NCBI RefSeq assembly: GCF_041296385.1
Contig: NC_091033.1
Coordinates: 11,488,001-11,552,000 of the forward strand
Origin: Aphelocoma coerulescens
Lineage: Eukaryota > Chordata > Aves > Passeriformes > Corvidae
Reading direction: 5' to 3'
DNA length: 64,000 nucleotides
The notes beneath the pieces are model-generated. The model was not told where the DNA came from. It saw only the letters and a program-made list of their open reading frames with translations, and made no database searches. Below, in pieces: positions 14,401-28,200 of the stretch; the stretch's first letter is position 1; every line of letters starts with the position of its first letter. Made by a program: the position numbers and the translations under genes.

Positions 14401-16898
14401 TCTTTGGAAAGGCACCTGTATGGGACTGTGCACACCAGGTGGGTCTAACGTGCCTGAGACAATTTAATTGTACCACACAAACCCCGAGCTCTCTGCCATG
14501 TTCGGGCGTGTTATCAGCACCTAAGCCATTTGCGGTGGAGTAGAACTGAAGAGTTTATGTGAAAGCTGCTTATGTGGCCAGCCACTCGAGAGTTCTCACT
14601 TTAAAGTACCATGAAATAGGCACACTATTATGGGAATTAGAGACATTTCTCAACAGAGGCCAGCTGGCAATCACAGGGAGACCTGGCTGCAACTTCAATG
14701 GGATTCTGCACATTTTGCTTGACCCACCACACACCTGGAGAAACCCAGTGCAGAAGGTTTGGCTCCAGAGGAAAAGTCTCTGTGAAGACCATAAAACACT
14801 CCTGGCAGTGCTTTTGAGAGGAAGAACCCTGCAGGCAGGGATGTTGGAGCAATCTCTGGATGCTGGGGAACATTGCATCAAGCTGCACTTGATCCTGCCT
14901 CATGTTTTTGACTCACTACTCTTTTACTTACCAGAAACATTCGGAAGTGTTAGAGTTTCCTCTCTGAAATTTAACTCACAGGGAAGGCTCTCTTCTGACA
15001 CATCCCAAATTCCAATCAAAAAGTTGTAACTTGCTGCAAGTGCCATAGAGTTTCCTATTAACTTTCCAGTGGCTGCCATCACAACATGTTACAGAGGAGA
15101 TTCAGCTGCAAACTACCACAACAGGTAAAGCTGGCTTGAAAAATTCTGAAAGAACCTGAAGAATAAATGTTTGTGTGACCAAGCTGCCATGAAACATTTT
15201 GACTTCATAGAAATAAAACCTTACAGAGGGAATATGTAGACATTTTCCAGTCTAAATTTTTCAGACATGCAATCACACAAGACATTTCCGTTCCTTTTCT
15301 GGGAGTGAAATTCCAAAACCCTGCTGACTGAAAAGCAGTTTTAAAAACACCTTGGTAACAATTTCACTAGCCCACGCCAGCAGCTGTGAGGGTTTAGCCA
15401 GAGGCAATGGGGACCCTCAGCACAGAAGGCTGGGACATTTATCCCTCCCTAAATCTGCTGTGCTCCAACTAGAGCAGCTACTGCCTTATTTTCCACTATG
15501 ACTCACCACAAATCTAGCACTGAACACAGCACAGACACGCTATTTAGAATGTTTGGCATTATTTGTCATTTCTGTTGTGTTTCATATGAATTTCCTTCCA
15601 GAATATGGTGGATATATTAATGATGGGAAAAGCTGTTTTAACAGCAATTCAGTATTGCAATAATGCTTTTGTTTCCAAGTATTTTCATCTCAAGACTACA
15701 ATTTCAGATAATTAAACATTTTACCACGCCTGGGAAACAAGTAATTATTGTCACTTCCATCTAACAGACTGAGGATCTGGCAAAAACCAGTTGCTGACTA
15801 AAGTGAGCTGGGAATGAGATGTTGGGAGTTGCTGCACAGGATCAAGCCTGGCAGGAATCTCTCCCAGCACGCTGTTCCCTACCTGGGGCAGAGGAAGACA
15901 ATGGGAAAACAGTGGGAAAAGTGGGGAATTCATCCTGACCCCAGGAACTGCAGATCAGCTCAGTTCCAAGCAGTTTCAAGCTGTCTTTTATTTAGCAAGT
16001 GTGGTATTTGGAAGCTGTGAATGCTTTGCAGCCACTTCAATGCCATATTTCCCGTTGAAGATGCTCACTAAATTCTTAGTGTCAGTGACATCTTGTGGCA
16101 ATGAACTCTTTGCTACAGCATATGGGAAATGCCAGCACGAGGGAGAGGCAGACAGGGACAGGCAGGATTCCGGACTGGAATGTCCCCTTGTGTCCCTGTT
16201 TGTCCCAGGCAAAGCTCAGCCCCCAGCAATCCAAGTTTCTAACCCTGCTCAGGCTACAACCCTTTATACAAAGGGCAATCCAAGTGAAAATTATAGAAGG
16301 AATTATACCAACCCCTGGAACCAGACATGATTTTTCACATTTCTTGTCCTTTGTGCCGCTTGAATGCTTGGGCTTCTGAAGTCCATATGAATCATTCCAA
16401 AAGCTTCCCAGCTCAGAATGCAAATTGGGCATAAAATACATTTAAACAAATTGTTTGAGTTCATAAGGACTCAAATAATTTTGTTTTCTCTTTTTCTCGT
16501 TCTTTCTTTTGTAGAATAAAAAGGGATTAGTGCATGTCCAGCTATCTAAACTGAGGTTTTTTTAGGAAAAAATGTTGACAAAGGAGAATGTATATTTTTA
16601 TAGCTCTGAAATCCATGCAGAAAATAAGTACTTCTGAGATAAATACCGCAACTTCATAACTTCAAAAAGTATTTGATGAAGCAAAATCAATTTTCTTTAG
16701 CTGCATTTTATTTCCTTCTGTTCTAATACTTTCTCTTTTAGACTTTCTTCTCTCATTTCATGTCGTTGGTCTAGTGAGTCTTAAAAAACCCACTGAAAAG
16801 CCTATAGCTGCTCCACAGCCTGCTCAAGCAAGTGGGACTCTTCTTTACTCTCAGCAAATCTGAGGCCAAGCCCTTTGATAGCCTTAACCAGATGGGTA
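8442..16898. other. Unique non-coding DNA, several CpG-bearing patches
   Basis: No supported gene or young repeat. GC-richer patches sit at 8,640-8,790 (a CCAAT and a GGGCGGGC 28 bases apart) and at 11,550-11,570 and 11,755-11,765 (clustered CpG). A poly-T run is at 10,452-10,462 and a direct repeat of ATCCATATG at about 9,187-9,205. Open frames of 140, 155 and 156 codons at 7,977, 11,568 and 14,559 have no domain, repeat or composition that suggests a protein. Confidence 0.55.
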
Positions 16899-16913
16899 TT
16901 TTTTTTTTTTTTT
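16899..16913. repeat. Poly-T tract
   Basis: A run of 15 T with no recognisable element attached on either side. Confidence 0.75.
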
Positions 16914-17813
16914 GCATGATGGTTGTTTCTCAAACACAACATTCAGCTTATTTACACATCTTTGCACATGTCAGCACTTTGCTGTCGGTGGGAATTCTGT
17001 ATCTCAGCACTGCTAATCCAGGTTACTTGCCTGGGATTTTAAAAGTTGGGGAAAAGAAGGATCCTGGCCAGAGAGACGCAAGAGAAGCCCAGCAAACTAG
17101 AACAAGGTAATTAGGTGTGTTCAGGTTGCTAAAGGTCACAGTAAATGACTTGTCTCTGAAATACCTGGGTGATTTCATCCTAGTGAATGCACAGACTGGT
17201 GCTGTAAAGTACAAAAGACAGACAACAACCAGCCTTTTACAGCCTGATGAGAAAAAAGGTAGGAGAGGAAGAAATGTTAACAGGCAAATGGCACAGCTTT
17301 AGATAACTGACAGTACCTCTCAGTATCTCTCATTTGAAAAACTGTCTGAATGGTCTGGCTCAGTGTCTAACACAGATTTTGGGCTCTGGAAATCCCACTG
17401 CTGTGTGCTGCAGAGAAACAGAGATGTTCATTTCTAACTGCAGTCTCGTCTCAAAGAACACGGAACGTTCTGGAAAAAGCACTGGACAAAACCAAAAATT
17501 TTTGTCAATTACTATTTAAACATTTGTTCAGCCTCCTGCCTGCCCTCCTGATAATTGTTTCCCATTTAGACAAGTAATTAAAAAGCAATTGTGCTATTTT
17601 ACACGTGTTATCACCAATTTGCTTTTCTACTGCATATCTGAAAAGCCGCAAAATGAAGGCACTTGAGCCTGGATTTAGACACCCAAAGTTCCACCTGAGT
17701 CTCCACACCTAATGTTTCCTGTTAGAGAGGTGTTTCTGCAGACCCAGAAATCAGGAGCCAAAAAACCCTAAAGCCATGTGAGTGTGGGCCCCTGTGCAAG
17801 CAACTTGTTCAAA
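16914..17813. other. Unique non-coding DNA, no gene seen
   Basis: Ordinary AT-leaning sequence between a poly-T tract and a CR1 fragment. No feature is supported. Confidence 0.55.
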
Positions 17814-17915
17814 ACCACAGAATCACAGAAGAGATTGAGTTGGAAGGGACCTTTTAAACACTCTTATCCCTGAGGGACTAGGTCAGCCAAAGGGTCCCTG
17901 AGCTGGGGCATCACT
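17814..17915 (-). mobile_element. CR1 LINE, 3'-end fragment
   Basis: CR1 is the main non-LTR retrotransposon of birds and is usually found as short 5'-truncated 3' ends. Here the left edge reads as CR1 backwards: two copies of an ACAGAATC-type octamer, then GTTGGAAGGGACCTTTTAA, which is the reverse complement of the conserved block just before the CR1 tail. The element therefore lies on the minus strand with its 3' terminus at about 17,814. Beyond 17,865 the match weakens (a stretch around AGGGACTAGGTCAG), so the right-hand boundary is uncertain. It has no coding capacity. The divergence suggests an old insertion. Confidence 0.75.
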
Positions 17916-20900
17916 TCTATACATGGTTTCAGTCAACATTAGTTCACTGACTGGATTTAAAGCCAGGTTGCTGATGATTTATGTCATAAACAGAGATAGC
18001 AACTTCCTAAAAAAAAATATATATATCTATCCATAACCTGATCCAGAACTTCCCTGCAGAATTCAAAGTGCTCAGTCCTTCATCTGACTCAGAGAAGGTT
18101 TTATACTAAACAGTTGTAAAATACAGCTTTAGTAAAGTCTCTTGTTGAAAAAAAACCCTCTTAAAAATGGGACTTTTGCTATGAGGTGCAGATATCTGAA
18201 CTAGATAAGGAAGGGTTTCTGAGTGCTGAGGGAAGTGTCTGAACTGCACTTATCAGAAATCATGAAGGAATGTAATCCATCCCTGGAAGGGTTCCTAGCT
18301 CACAAAAGGCTGAAGATGAAATGTTGGTACCACAAACCTGGAAGTCCCATGCCTTCAGAAAGCCAAAACTCTGTGGATGCTTTTCTCTCATTTCCATGCC
18401 AGATCATGTCTGTTTTGCATGTGTTCATCCTTAAACACCAGGGCACCAGCTGGAAAAGCCAGACACCTCCAGAGTGAGAGGTTTGGGTGCCTGCATGCAG
18501 CAGGAACCACAGCAGCTGCAGGGATGTGCCTGAGCCAGGAACAAGTAGACACTGCCTGCCTGGAGAACACTGTGAACGTGTTGCCTGATCCAGAGGGACA
18601 CAACAAGGGTGACATTTCATCTGCTCAGACAACAGCCAAGATTTGACCAGAGCATCAGCGTCAAAGAGAAACACAAAGTAAACACGTGACAAAGAGAAAA
18701 GCAGCATCATTTCCTAAAGAATGCCAAATCCTATGAAGCCACCCACAAAGCCTTTCAGGAAAAACTCAGATTCCAGAGTCAAGGCAAGTGTGTTAGCCTG
18801 GCTCAGTCATCCTCAAGAAGGCAAATCATTGTAATTCCTGTTCAAGGCAAAACAATTTTGAACTCACTTTCTGTCAGGCACCTGAGCACAAGTGGTCTTA
18901 TTTCCAACAGCAGCAAGCACCAAGGCTCTCAAAAAAGAAGAATGGGAGCTGTGATTGCTCACCACTGCTGACAATCAGGTGGCTTGTAGTTAAGTGTCTA
19001 CATCTGCAAAAGAAAACAGCTGGCTCACAGGCTTCATTTTCACTGCAAGTGCAAGCTGGGGTATTTGAGTGCAGACAACAGCCTAACGCCTTCCTTGCAA
19101 AGACTTGCAGCCTCCAGCAAAAAATACTAAAAGCCTTGCACGGGTAATGCTCCTATTTGCAATTTGCAGTTGTACCTTCCTAAATATTTTAAAGGTTTGA
19201 CATCAGCTGTAGGCACAGGTACCCAAGGAACGCGTGCCTTCCGCACTGCGGGGTCCCACGGGATCCCGGCACCAGGCAGCTCTGTACTTACCCTGCAGGG
19301 AATACTGCTGACTGAGGGCCATTTGCTGTGCAGGACAGAGAAGAAACTAAAAATTTCTTTAAATAAATTCTTTTATGTTGGATCCATTAGGCTGGAGCTC
19401 ACTTAGGCTGTGTATTTTTACTGTATTTGGGGTGGGGCTGTGAGCTGTCAGATAGGCTTAATAAATCTTCCCCCCATTTAGTCCATTTATTTTAAGAATC
19501 AGCTGCTCAGTAAAATACAGAGAAGGATCACTTCTCCCCAGGAAAACAGAATCAGCATTCCTTGCTCTGAGATCCTGTCCTTCACGCACAGAAAGAGTGC
19601 CCATAAATCCAGAATGGTGGATCTGAGAAGCTGAAATAGGATATATTTGGATGCCTTCCACTCACTGCAGCTATATTTCATAACTGCTTGCAGTGCTCAG
19701 TAAATTTTGACATGGCTGCTCTTGAAAACACACTTCTCATGGGGGGAATAATTAGCTGTGCACCTTCTACCCACTCAAGAGGTATCAGGCTGAGTGCACT
19801 ACAAGCAAGATCTGAAATCTGTTGCTACTGCACTGGAACTCTTATGGAAAGAGAGTTTAAAGTTCTAGGCATGATAGCAGTTCAGAAATATTTAAAAACA
19901 CAACCTGGACCCCTTCTTTGCATTCCCATCAAGATCTCAGTTGCCATGTTATCTCCCTGATCAGTGTCAATGTTTCTGCTTCTTAACCGTTCAAACGAGG
20001 AAGAATTGTTCTGTGAACAGGGAATGTCGTGACATCTAAACCAAGCTAAAGAAGAAGGATACAAAAATTTCTCTTTTAAAAATCTTATTTTTGGGGGAAA
20101 ACCATAATAATTTCATCACCTACAGCACAACGCACTGGTTCAAAGCCTGACCTGAAGGAAAGTGAAAAAGAAGAAAGTGAATGCAGAGAGGGGTGTCGGC
20201 TGCTATACCTAGGAGAGAAGGGATTCAAGTAATGAAGGGAAATTGGGACTGAACATTGAGATGGAAGGGAAATTTGTCATAGAGGGGCTTCTTAATGCAG
20301 CACATCACTTCAAGGCATGCTTTGCCTCATGAAAAGATTTACCATCTCTGAACGTGTGTACTAGGTGCTTGACTTCCTCTGGCTTTTGAAAAGAATTAGA
20401 TGCTCTAACTGTCCTCTACGCCTTTGGAAGTTTTCTCCTCAGACCCTAACTAATCCTTATTCACTTCACTTGGTCCATTTCCAGGCTGAAAATTAAGCAC
20501 TCAAGTGCTTTGCATAGGATTATGGCAAGGCTGAAGTTCCACCATGTGAAACATTTCAAAGGACAGGATCCTGATAAAGGCACCAGGGTGCCCAGCCAAT
20601 CCTGCTCTTCAGGGCAGCCTGCAAAGAGCAATCCAGCCCCTCTGCTCCCTTTCTGCTTCTTCTATCCCAAAACCCCATTATGTAATGACAAACCCATAGT
20701 TTCAAAACAGAGCTGCGGCTTCTGTGGAAATTGAAGTTTTTCCTAAAGGGAGGATTTTTATGCTTTAAGTACAATAGATACTCATGTAACCATGAACCAC
20801 CATTTTAATTTTTCTTTTTGCCTCATCAAGTACTTACTGAGCAGAAGGTACTACCTGTGATAAATGCTACCTGTCAAGACTTTACTTTGATCATGCTTCA

Positions 20901-23380
20901 AGAAGGAAGGATTTCCAAATCATTTGCTTGGAAATTTTTAATTCTTAAGTGGGTTGTTTGTTTGCCTCAAAGGAAGCACTAACCTATTTTACATTGTCAA
21001 AAATCTATTTTTAAACAAAATTTTCCTTTGTACTTAAAACATTCCCTAAAAATACTTCTTAGGCTCAATTAAAGTGAAGTAGATGTTTAAACCACTGTCT
21101 GATTCAGCAGCTCTGTCACTGTACTTATCCACTGCCTATGGAAGGATCAAATCTGGCCAATGGCTCTGTTCACCTGAATTAGGGTGTTGAGTTAATACTG
21201 TCATTTTTCATGGCACTGAAGTCCCTCTAACTGTGTCAAATCACAAACAGGAGAGATTTGTAGGTCCTCTGAAATTCTTTTAAAAGTCACAAGCAGAGCA
21301 CAAGTATTAGAGCCCTCTCACTAGCCTTTCCTATGGTTTATATTCACTGTCAAAAATAAAAGTAGGAGGCTTGGTGTGGGAGGTGGTTTAAAAGGTCACC
21401 TCTATAGCTTATAGAAAGGATTTGCTGTGCTTCACTAAGCCCTAGACACTGTACTTCCATTTTCCCAGTTAAATTTGACTTTGCAGGACTGGGCAGGAGG
21501 GGTGCAATTTATACAGCGTGGTCAGCACAAAACACAGCGCGATGCATCACAGGTGAGCAGTGCCAGGAGCAGCCCTGGGCCTGGCTCTGCAAGGGACAAC
21601 TTCGGAGGGGATAAACCAGAGCAGCCTGTTTTCCTTGCAAAATGAAAGATTTGGAAGTGCATTGGAACCCTGAGCTGTCATACTGTGACTGGGAGCCTTT
21701 TTATGGAAAAAGGCAAAAAAATAGCCAGGATGGTGTTACAAACTAAACATCACCTGTGAACAGAGGGATCTGAGCACTAATATTGCACTAAGATTTTAAT
21801 CAGCAGTAAAAGTAATGGAGACTTTGCTTTTTCCATTTGGAGGATGTTTTCCTCTCCCTCATCTCCTGTCTGAGGGAATTACTCACAGGAAACACAAGAG
21901 CTAGACCTCTTTGTTTTGCACTTGCTGTTCTTAAACTCAAGGATTTCATTAAAATCCTTTCACGTTAAAAAATGGAAAATCTTTTGAGGAAGGGAAAAAA
22001 ATAAATCTTTTCCCCCCATTTTATTTACAGACACTGCTAAGCCTGCTTAAGCTACTTTTGCCTTGCTGTCTCATACCTCGACAAAGCAGATGTGAAGAAG
22101 GCAGATATATAACAGTACAGCACACACAGTAGGGCTGCCAACTGTCAATAAATTTATGAACAGTTTGGAGATCTACAGGAGTTTTCTGAAGATTCTTATT
22201 CTTCCAGTAAAAACTGGCAAGCTCTCCTTGATCTTGGCAAAGAAAAAAAAAAAAAAATTACAATTTGGGAACATTCTGGTCTACTTACACCTGAAAAAAA
22301 CCCCTCACACAAAACATAATCCTGATGTTGCTGGATCAGATCAATTCTGCATGGAGCTCTCTTTCAAATTCCTCTGATGTTGGAATGGATAAGAGTTGCT
22401 GATATTTAAAAGCAATTGGCAAATGAATTCTGCAGGATACTGAAAACTGAGCAACAGAACGTGAATGCAGTTTTGTTAACCATTAAAACAGAAATACTTT
22501 GTTTCTGAAATAACTTACTGACACTGGAGTTTTATAAATAACCACCAAGAATTACTTTTATGACTAATCCCACAGGATAGTTTCCTTTCTGCCCCAAAAC
22601 TGGGAAGGTTGGTATTCAAATGCTAATCGGCGCAAACAGCTACGAGCTTCATTTTCACTGATCAACGTGAATGTGCAAGATCTGTGCTTCCAAATGCACT
22701 GAAACTGTTCTGCATAACTGGCTTAATATGCATGAAATTATAGGGGCATCCTACAAATTAGTCATCGTGTGCTTTGTACTTGCACCTGTTCCTACAACCT
22801 GCCAATGGTTGCTGTGGGTCCAGTGGGCAAAACCCCACACCTGGATACCCAGCACACACAAACCTGGGCAGGGGTAATTACAGAGGTCAGCTCGTGATCC
22901 AAAGTCATTTAACACCCCAGGCCCCAAATCCTACATCCAGGTTTAGCCCCTCTCCAGCTTTATGGATTGCCAAGGTTTTATTTAGGGAAGTACAGCAAGA
23001 ACATTATCAGAGAGGAGCCTTGCCTACAAGTTTTTATTGTAACGGAGTTGAATTTATTCCAGCTGGCTTTCTACAAATGCAAATAGGGCAGCCAAAGATT
23101 CTACATTCAAGATTAAGCAGAATTTGAAAGGCAGAAAGTGTGTCTGCCTACAACAGCATCTCATGAGGTTCCACATCTCTTGCTATGGTTGAAAAAATAA
23201 TGAAGAATCTACAAAATGTCCATTCTTCCCAGGAGCTTTCCTGGTCCTAGAGCTAGAAGGAAAAGATTTTTCAGGCTCATGCTATCTGTCAGGCTTCATA
23301 ACCATTCTGAACACTCACTTCAACCATTAACCATGTCTTAGCTATGCTGTTTCTATCAGCTACTTTTATCAGCAATAGGT
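17916..23380. other. Unique non-coding DNA, no gene seen
   Basis: Between two CR1 fragments I see only unique sequence. Small features are a TA run at 18,018-18,027, a CpG cluster at 19,230-19,268 that includes an ACGCGT, and a poly-A run at 22,243-22,257. Frames on either strand are short and protein-unlike. Confidence 0.55.
22243..22257. repeat. Poly-A tract
   Basis: A run of 15 A. No AATAAA signal or retrocopy body is visible upstream, so it is not clearly a retroposon tail. Confidence 0.75.
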
Positions 23381-23489
23381 GCCAAGGCCAGGAGCATCCT
23401 GGGGTAGTGGAAGGTGACCCTGCCCAAGGCAGGGGGCTGGACTAGATGATCTTTAAGGTCCCTTCCAACCCAAATCATTCTATGATTCC
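23381..23489 (+). mobile_element. CR1 LINE, 3' end with intact tail
   Basis: This is the clearest CR1 copy. In order it shows CCAAGGCCAGGAGCATCCTG, TAGTGGAAGGTGACCCTGCC, GGCAGGGGGCTGGACTAGAT, GATCTTTAAGGTCCCTTCCA, and then the octamer-type tail ATTCTATGATTC ending at about 23,488. Only the last 110 or so bases of the element are present, as expected from the 5' truncation typical of CR1 integration. Part of the usual segment between GGCCAGG and the AGCAACCTGG equivalent is missing, so a small deletion is likely. It is plus-strand, has no coding potential, and is probably the youngest or best preserved of the three CR1 pieces here. Confidence 0.93.
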
Positions 23490-25186
23490 ATCAGGGATTT
23501 AATAAAATCGAACTAAGGAACTGAGGCAGTGTCATCTTCTTACTTTTTTTAGTTTGGGTAATAAACATGAGCCTTTCATAAATGTCTACTTGTGTTATTT
23601 TTGAAAGGTGTTTAAAACATGTAAATTTGAATAGAACAAGTGAAATTAACTGTAACATTTCCTAGAATCTTGCATGTTCCCACCTGAGCTGGGGACGGAA
23701 GCAGAGAGAAAAACAGCAGACATACAAACCCAGACAATCATTCTGGTGGGGGAAAAAAATTGCCCTGTATAAAGCTGAGATTAAGTGAATTTCTGCAACT
23801 GCTGAATGACTTGGGAACTCTATTCACTTTAACGTACTATGAGCTGTCATTCCCATCTTTATACAAAGACACACAGTTTCTCAAAAGCAGCTTGAAAAAG
23901 TATTCAACATTTTCTGTAATTTCTAGATGTATTTTTCCCCTGTAAAATGATACAGCTGCATGTTAACAGGAATAACAGAGACCTCTTGCACCTCCCTCTT
24001 TTCTGTTTGTATGTATTATTTATGGGGAGCACTGGCTCCAACCTTTGCATTTAGGCCAACACTTGCTATTATAAAATATTATTGTGACCTTTTTTGAGTT
24101 CTTAACACTGTATTTTTTTGCAGCTAGCCTTGGAAACTCAGAAAATGCCCTGAAGGCTTTTCCTTGGTCCATGAAATTTGTTTCAGATTTGAGGGGTAAT
24201 GATTCGAAAATCTCCATTTTGTTCTCTCCCTTTGTCAGCACCGTTTTGGCAGCCTCAGATAACATCTGGACACATGGAAGTGCTGCAGCCACGGCAGCAG
24301 CACATTTAACTGGCCTGCAAGGGCTGGGATGTGAACTCGTGTCCAGGCTAGGTGCATGGTGCAGGAGGGACACCAGTGTTAGCACATCCTAAGGGGCTCT
24401 CCTCTGTCCACAGGGCCACACTGTGCCCTGAGAGTGCAGAACTCACTCTTTAGACAGACCCCTTTGAACTCTGGACTTCCCAGTGCCACCACACTGGAGT
24501 GTGGTGGATGACTTCACATCACACCACAAGATCCTGGGAGCCCGGTGGTGCCTTTTGCCCCTCTGTGCACCGGCACAGGCACAGCCCTCACAGCAGCTCA
24601 GCTCTGTGTGCTGGGGAATCCCCAGATCCCTGTCCTACCACCAGCACAGCACCCCCAGCTCTGGCCCTCCTTGGTGGGTCCAGGATGGAGCCACAGCTTG
24701 AGCTCCCCAGCCGTGTCCCAGGGGCATCCCGGGGGGAGCAGCGGCTCCGGAGCCGTTTCGCAGCCGGTTGTACCCACGGCAGGAACACTTTCAGCTCCAG
24801 TAACCCTCTTACACTGCAGGAGGGACAAGATGACAAATCTGATTATATTAACGTCCCTTCTTTCACCCAGCTCTTTGGAATTTACAAGTTCACCGTATGC
24901 TTTAATGGAAGAACAACCTGCCTTTTTTTAGGTAACTATTGTTTCAATTCTAATGGATTCAGCCCTTCCATGCGTGCAGTGCCATGTACACCGAGCAGTC
25001 AGCTCCTGTATATTCATGGACAACAGTCCTCTTGGCAAAACCCTCAGCTGTGTGCCCAGTGTCTGTCAGGCAGCAGTTAGGGGACGTTTGCAGATGGGAG
25101 TTCTCAATTTAGGGGCATCTGTACCCAAATTTTAAAAGATGCTCAGATGTCTTTTTATTGATTGTGTCCAATTAACATCAGAAGTC

Positions 25187-25198
25187 TATATATATATA
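25187..25198. repeat. Short TA microsatellite
   Basis: About six TA units in otherwise AT-rich sequence. Confidence 0.7.
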
Positions 25199-25237
25199 AA
25201 AACACAGGGAGGGAGGAAGAAATATATAGACAGACAC

Positions 25238-25276
25238 AGTCTCTAATCTATCTTATAGATAGAGTCTCTAATCTAT
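25238..25276. repeat. 25-base tandem duplication
   Basis: The 14-mer AGTCTCTAATCTAT occurs at 25,238 and again at 25,263, exactly 25 bases on, joined by TATAGATAG-type sequence. This is a simple local duplication, possibly from replication slippage. Confidence 0.8.
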
Positions 25277-28200
25277 TTTGCTGCCTCACAATCTAAGTAT
25301 ATTCCATCGCACCAGATTTGTAATTTATTATTATTTTTTTAGAATTTCAGAAAAGACTCATTATTCAGTTTGCCAGCGAGAGAAAACCCACACCAGGTGC
25401 TGCAAAAAGCTACTTAGTGGCACTGTATGTGATTTGTAGGTAATTCACATTAAATTGTATCTCCCATTCCACTGCGTGGTACAAGAACAAAAGATGTGCC
25501 AGTAAAAGTGACAACAGAACATCTGCACAGAGAATCTGTGAGTATGGGACAATAAGGCACATTCTTCCCACACAGCACTTGTGGAAATGTGGGTGACCTA
25601 AATCCAGGGTCACACTTTGACACCACTTATGTCAATGGGACATTGCCACCAAAAAGCACAAAAGATGAATTTCTGTCCCAATTACACTGAATATAAACCC
25701 ACAAAATACATGGGAAAGAAGGGTGGTGGAGTTGTTCTTCTTTCTTTACATTTTTAGGAGGGCAAAATTACAGATGTGGACTATTTTTTTCTTCTCCTGA
25801 TATGTGGGTGTCAGGGCATTGCAGCTTCTTCTGCACCTCATGAAATACGATTTTGCTTGTGTTTCCTTGACACTGTAACAAAAAGCCAAGTGGGTGGTAT
25901 GGACTGGATTCCAGAAGTGCAAAGTCCCATTATGTTTTGTATTACACTCAAATGTGGTCTGGAGGAAATGAGAGACTTTATTCTGCAGAAGGGACAGATT
26001 TTCTCTCCTCAGCCTCAGTGTGCACGCACCTGCACCTGTGTTCCCACATCCAATAGCACCAACCTGTGGAGGAACCCCAAAATAAGCACAAAAAGCTGCA
26101 GAAACTGTGTGCCATACTAATCCAGGAGGAAATTCTGGGCCATGTAGGTGTGAGGTTATTTAAAGGATTGCCAAAAAATGTCAAAACGTTAGCAGATTTC
26201 TTCTTGCACCTGCTAAGTGAGGGTTTGCAAATACCCAGTTTTCAGCACATGTGGAGGCAGAGTTGAGGCACAGGTACATTCTGAGCTGGGGAAAACATTG
26301 ACTTTTTGTTCCTCTCCTTATATGAAGGCAAAAAAAAAGCAGAATGGTATCTTATCAGAAGGATTTTATAGAGACCCAAAGCACAACAAGACAGAAGCAG
26401 AAAATCCAGAGCAGTGGAACAGCCCTTCCCAGCATGAACAGCAAAGCCCTCAGCCATTCCAACAATTTTTCTCTGAGGAATATTTGGTCTAGAAAAGCAA
26501 ATGAGAGACATCCACCCCCGGGTGGGTGGCACCCGCCTCATCACATCCACACTGGGGACTCTGCTGCAAAGGAATTCCTGGTTCTTTCTATCTCCCTGGT
26601 GAGAAGGAGGAAGAAAGCAGGATCCCAGTGGGAACGTGAGGAGGAACATTGCCATCAGCCCCCTCACACCCCTGGCAGAAGTGGGCCCACGTGCCTGTAA
26701 GAGCTCAGCAATGGCCATCGCTGCCCCCAGGTGCAGCAAAGGTTTCCAGAAAGCCCTGTGAGCACTGTCAGAGGAACAATTACTGCAAAACTGGAGTATT
26801 TTTTTGAGATGACTCTTTTCCTCACACTGCTTTCATCAAATACGTAAAGATCAAATAAAGCCCCTAATTACAGTATGTGTGTACATGCTGGCTCACACTT
26901 AACTAATCCCCATATTAACGAGTGCAGGATTTTAACGTCTTAATTCGAAGAATTCAAGTCTTTGGAGAGCTTTTCAAAAACACCAGCAGTTGGGGTGCCT
27001 GATGTTCTTCCTCCTGAGATTCTGTCACTTAGAAGATAGGTATAAAAATGCTCTTTCCCAAAGCAAGGCCCCAAATGAAATTTCTGCCCCTAAAACCATC
27101 CTTCATAATTTGCATGAAGTTAAACACTTTCCATTTTCTGTCAATTTAAATGTTATTTACAGTACAATGCTGCCTGGTTTTAATTGAATATTTAAATAAA
27201 TGCTTTCTAATACACGAATGCTCAGTGCCTGCAATAGGAGGAGGTAACCTTGCTATAGAAGATTGTGTCCTGCTGTGGTTTGGAGTTTATTTCAATGATA
27301 AAATAACCAAAGGAATGTGTTTTGCCATGTTTACTCATATATAATTGAGAAGGCCTGTATCTAACTTGCATGAAAACTCATCAAATGAAACTGTTTAGGC
27401 AGGAACTAATGTGCATAATTGGTCTAAATGAAATTTGCAAGTTGCATCCTGTCAAAACCCCTTCCCTTTACCATATGAACCCCTCTAGCCCACTGCACCA
27501 CATGTGCCACTTTCGTCAGGTCATGTGGGAAGGGAGTCTTTTGGATGGAGAAAAAGGTCAGTTCCTGTAAGACAGATAAGTAAGAGGAATAAATTCCCTC
27601 GTGCTTGAGTATTAATTACTTATATGTGAATAATAAACATGTCCCATGAGTCTAAATGATCCACTCATGTTTGTAAATGAGCTATCCATAGAGATTATTC
27701 CCACAGAAACTTGTGAAGACCTAATCTTGCAGTCACTGAAGTCAACAGCAGCATCTCTATAAACCTCATTATGCTCTGAATTTGTCAGACCCATAATAAA
27801 ATACTACAGTTTTATCATTGCAGGATAGCATTTCTCAAACTCCAAACTCACTGTCAGTTTCTCCAAGGTATGGATACCCAAATCCATCCTTTCAGAAATG
27901 ATGATTTCATCAATTCCTTTCAAAACGCACACACACAGACACATAAATGTTATTTAAAACAACTGATTTTGGAGGCTGCTCTATCCAAGGCAACACCCAG
28001 TACTAATCCATATGGATACGTTTTCAGAATAGCTACCAGTGCACAGGAGAATATCCAAATTAATTCCTTGTAGTAAAATTCACAAAGGTGCTGTCTCCCT
28101 TAAACCACTGTGGCTACAAAATGAGTAACACTTAAAACCTAAATGGTGCCACACATTCCCAAGTTCACCACTGCTCTGCTTGCTGGAGCTGTGCAGATAA

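Noticed and set aside
14559..15029. 156-codon plus-strand open frame
   Set aside because: The product resembles no known protein and minus-strand frames of about 100 codons overlap it, as expected by chance.
24499..25080. 193-codon open frame, the longest in the window
   Set aside because: It lies in GC-rich DNA where stop codons are rare, overlaps other open frames on both strands, and its Ser/Pro/Cys-rich product has no domain or familiar motif.
26242..26739. 165-codon minus-strand open frame
   Set aside because: No recognisable domain, no splice or promoter context, and competing frames on the plus strand.
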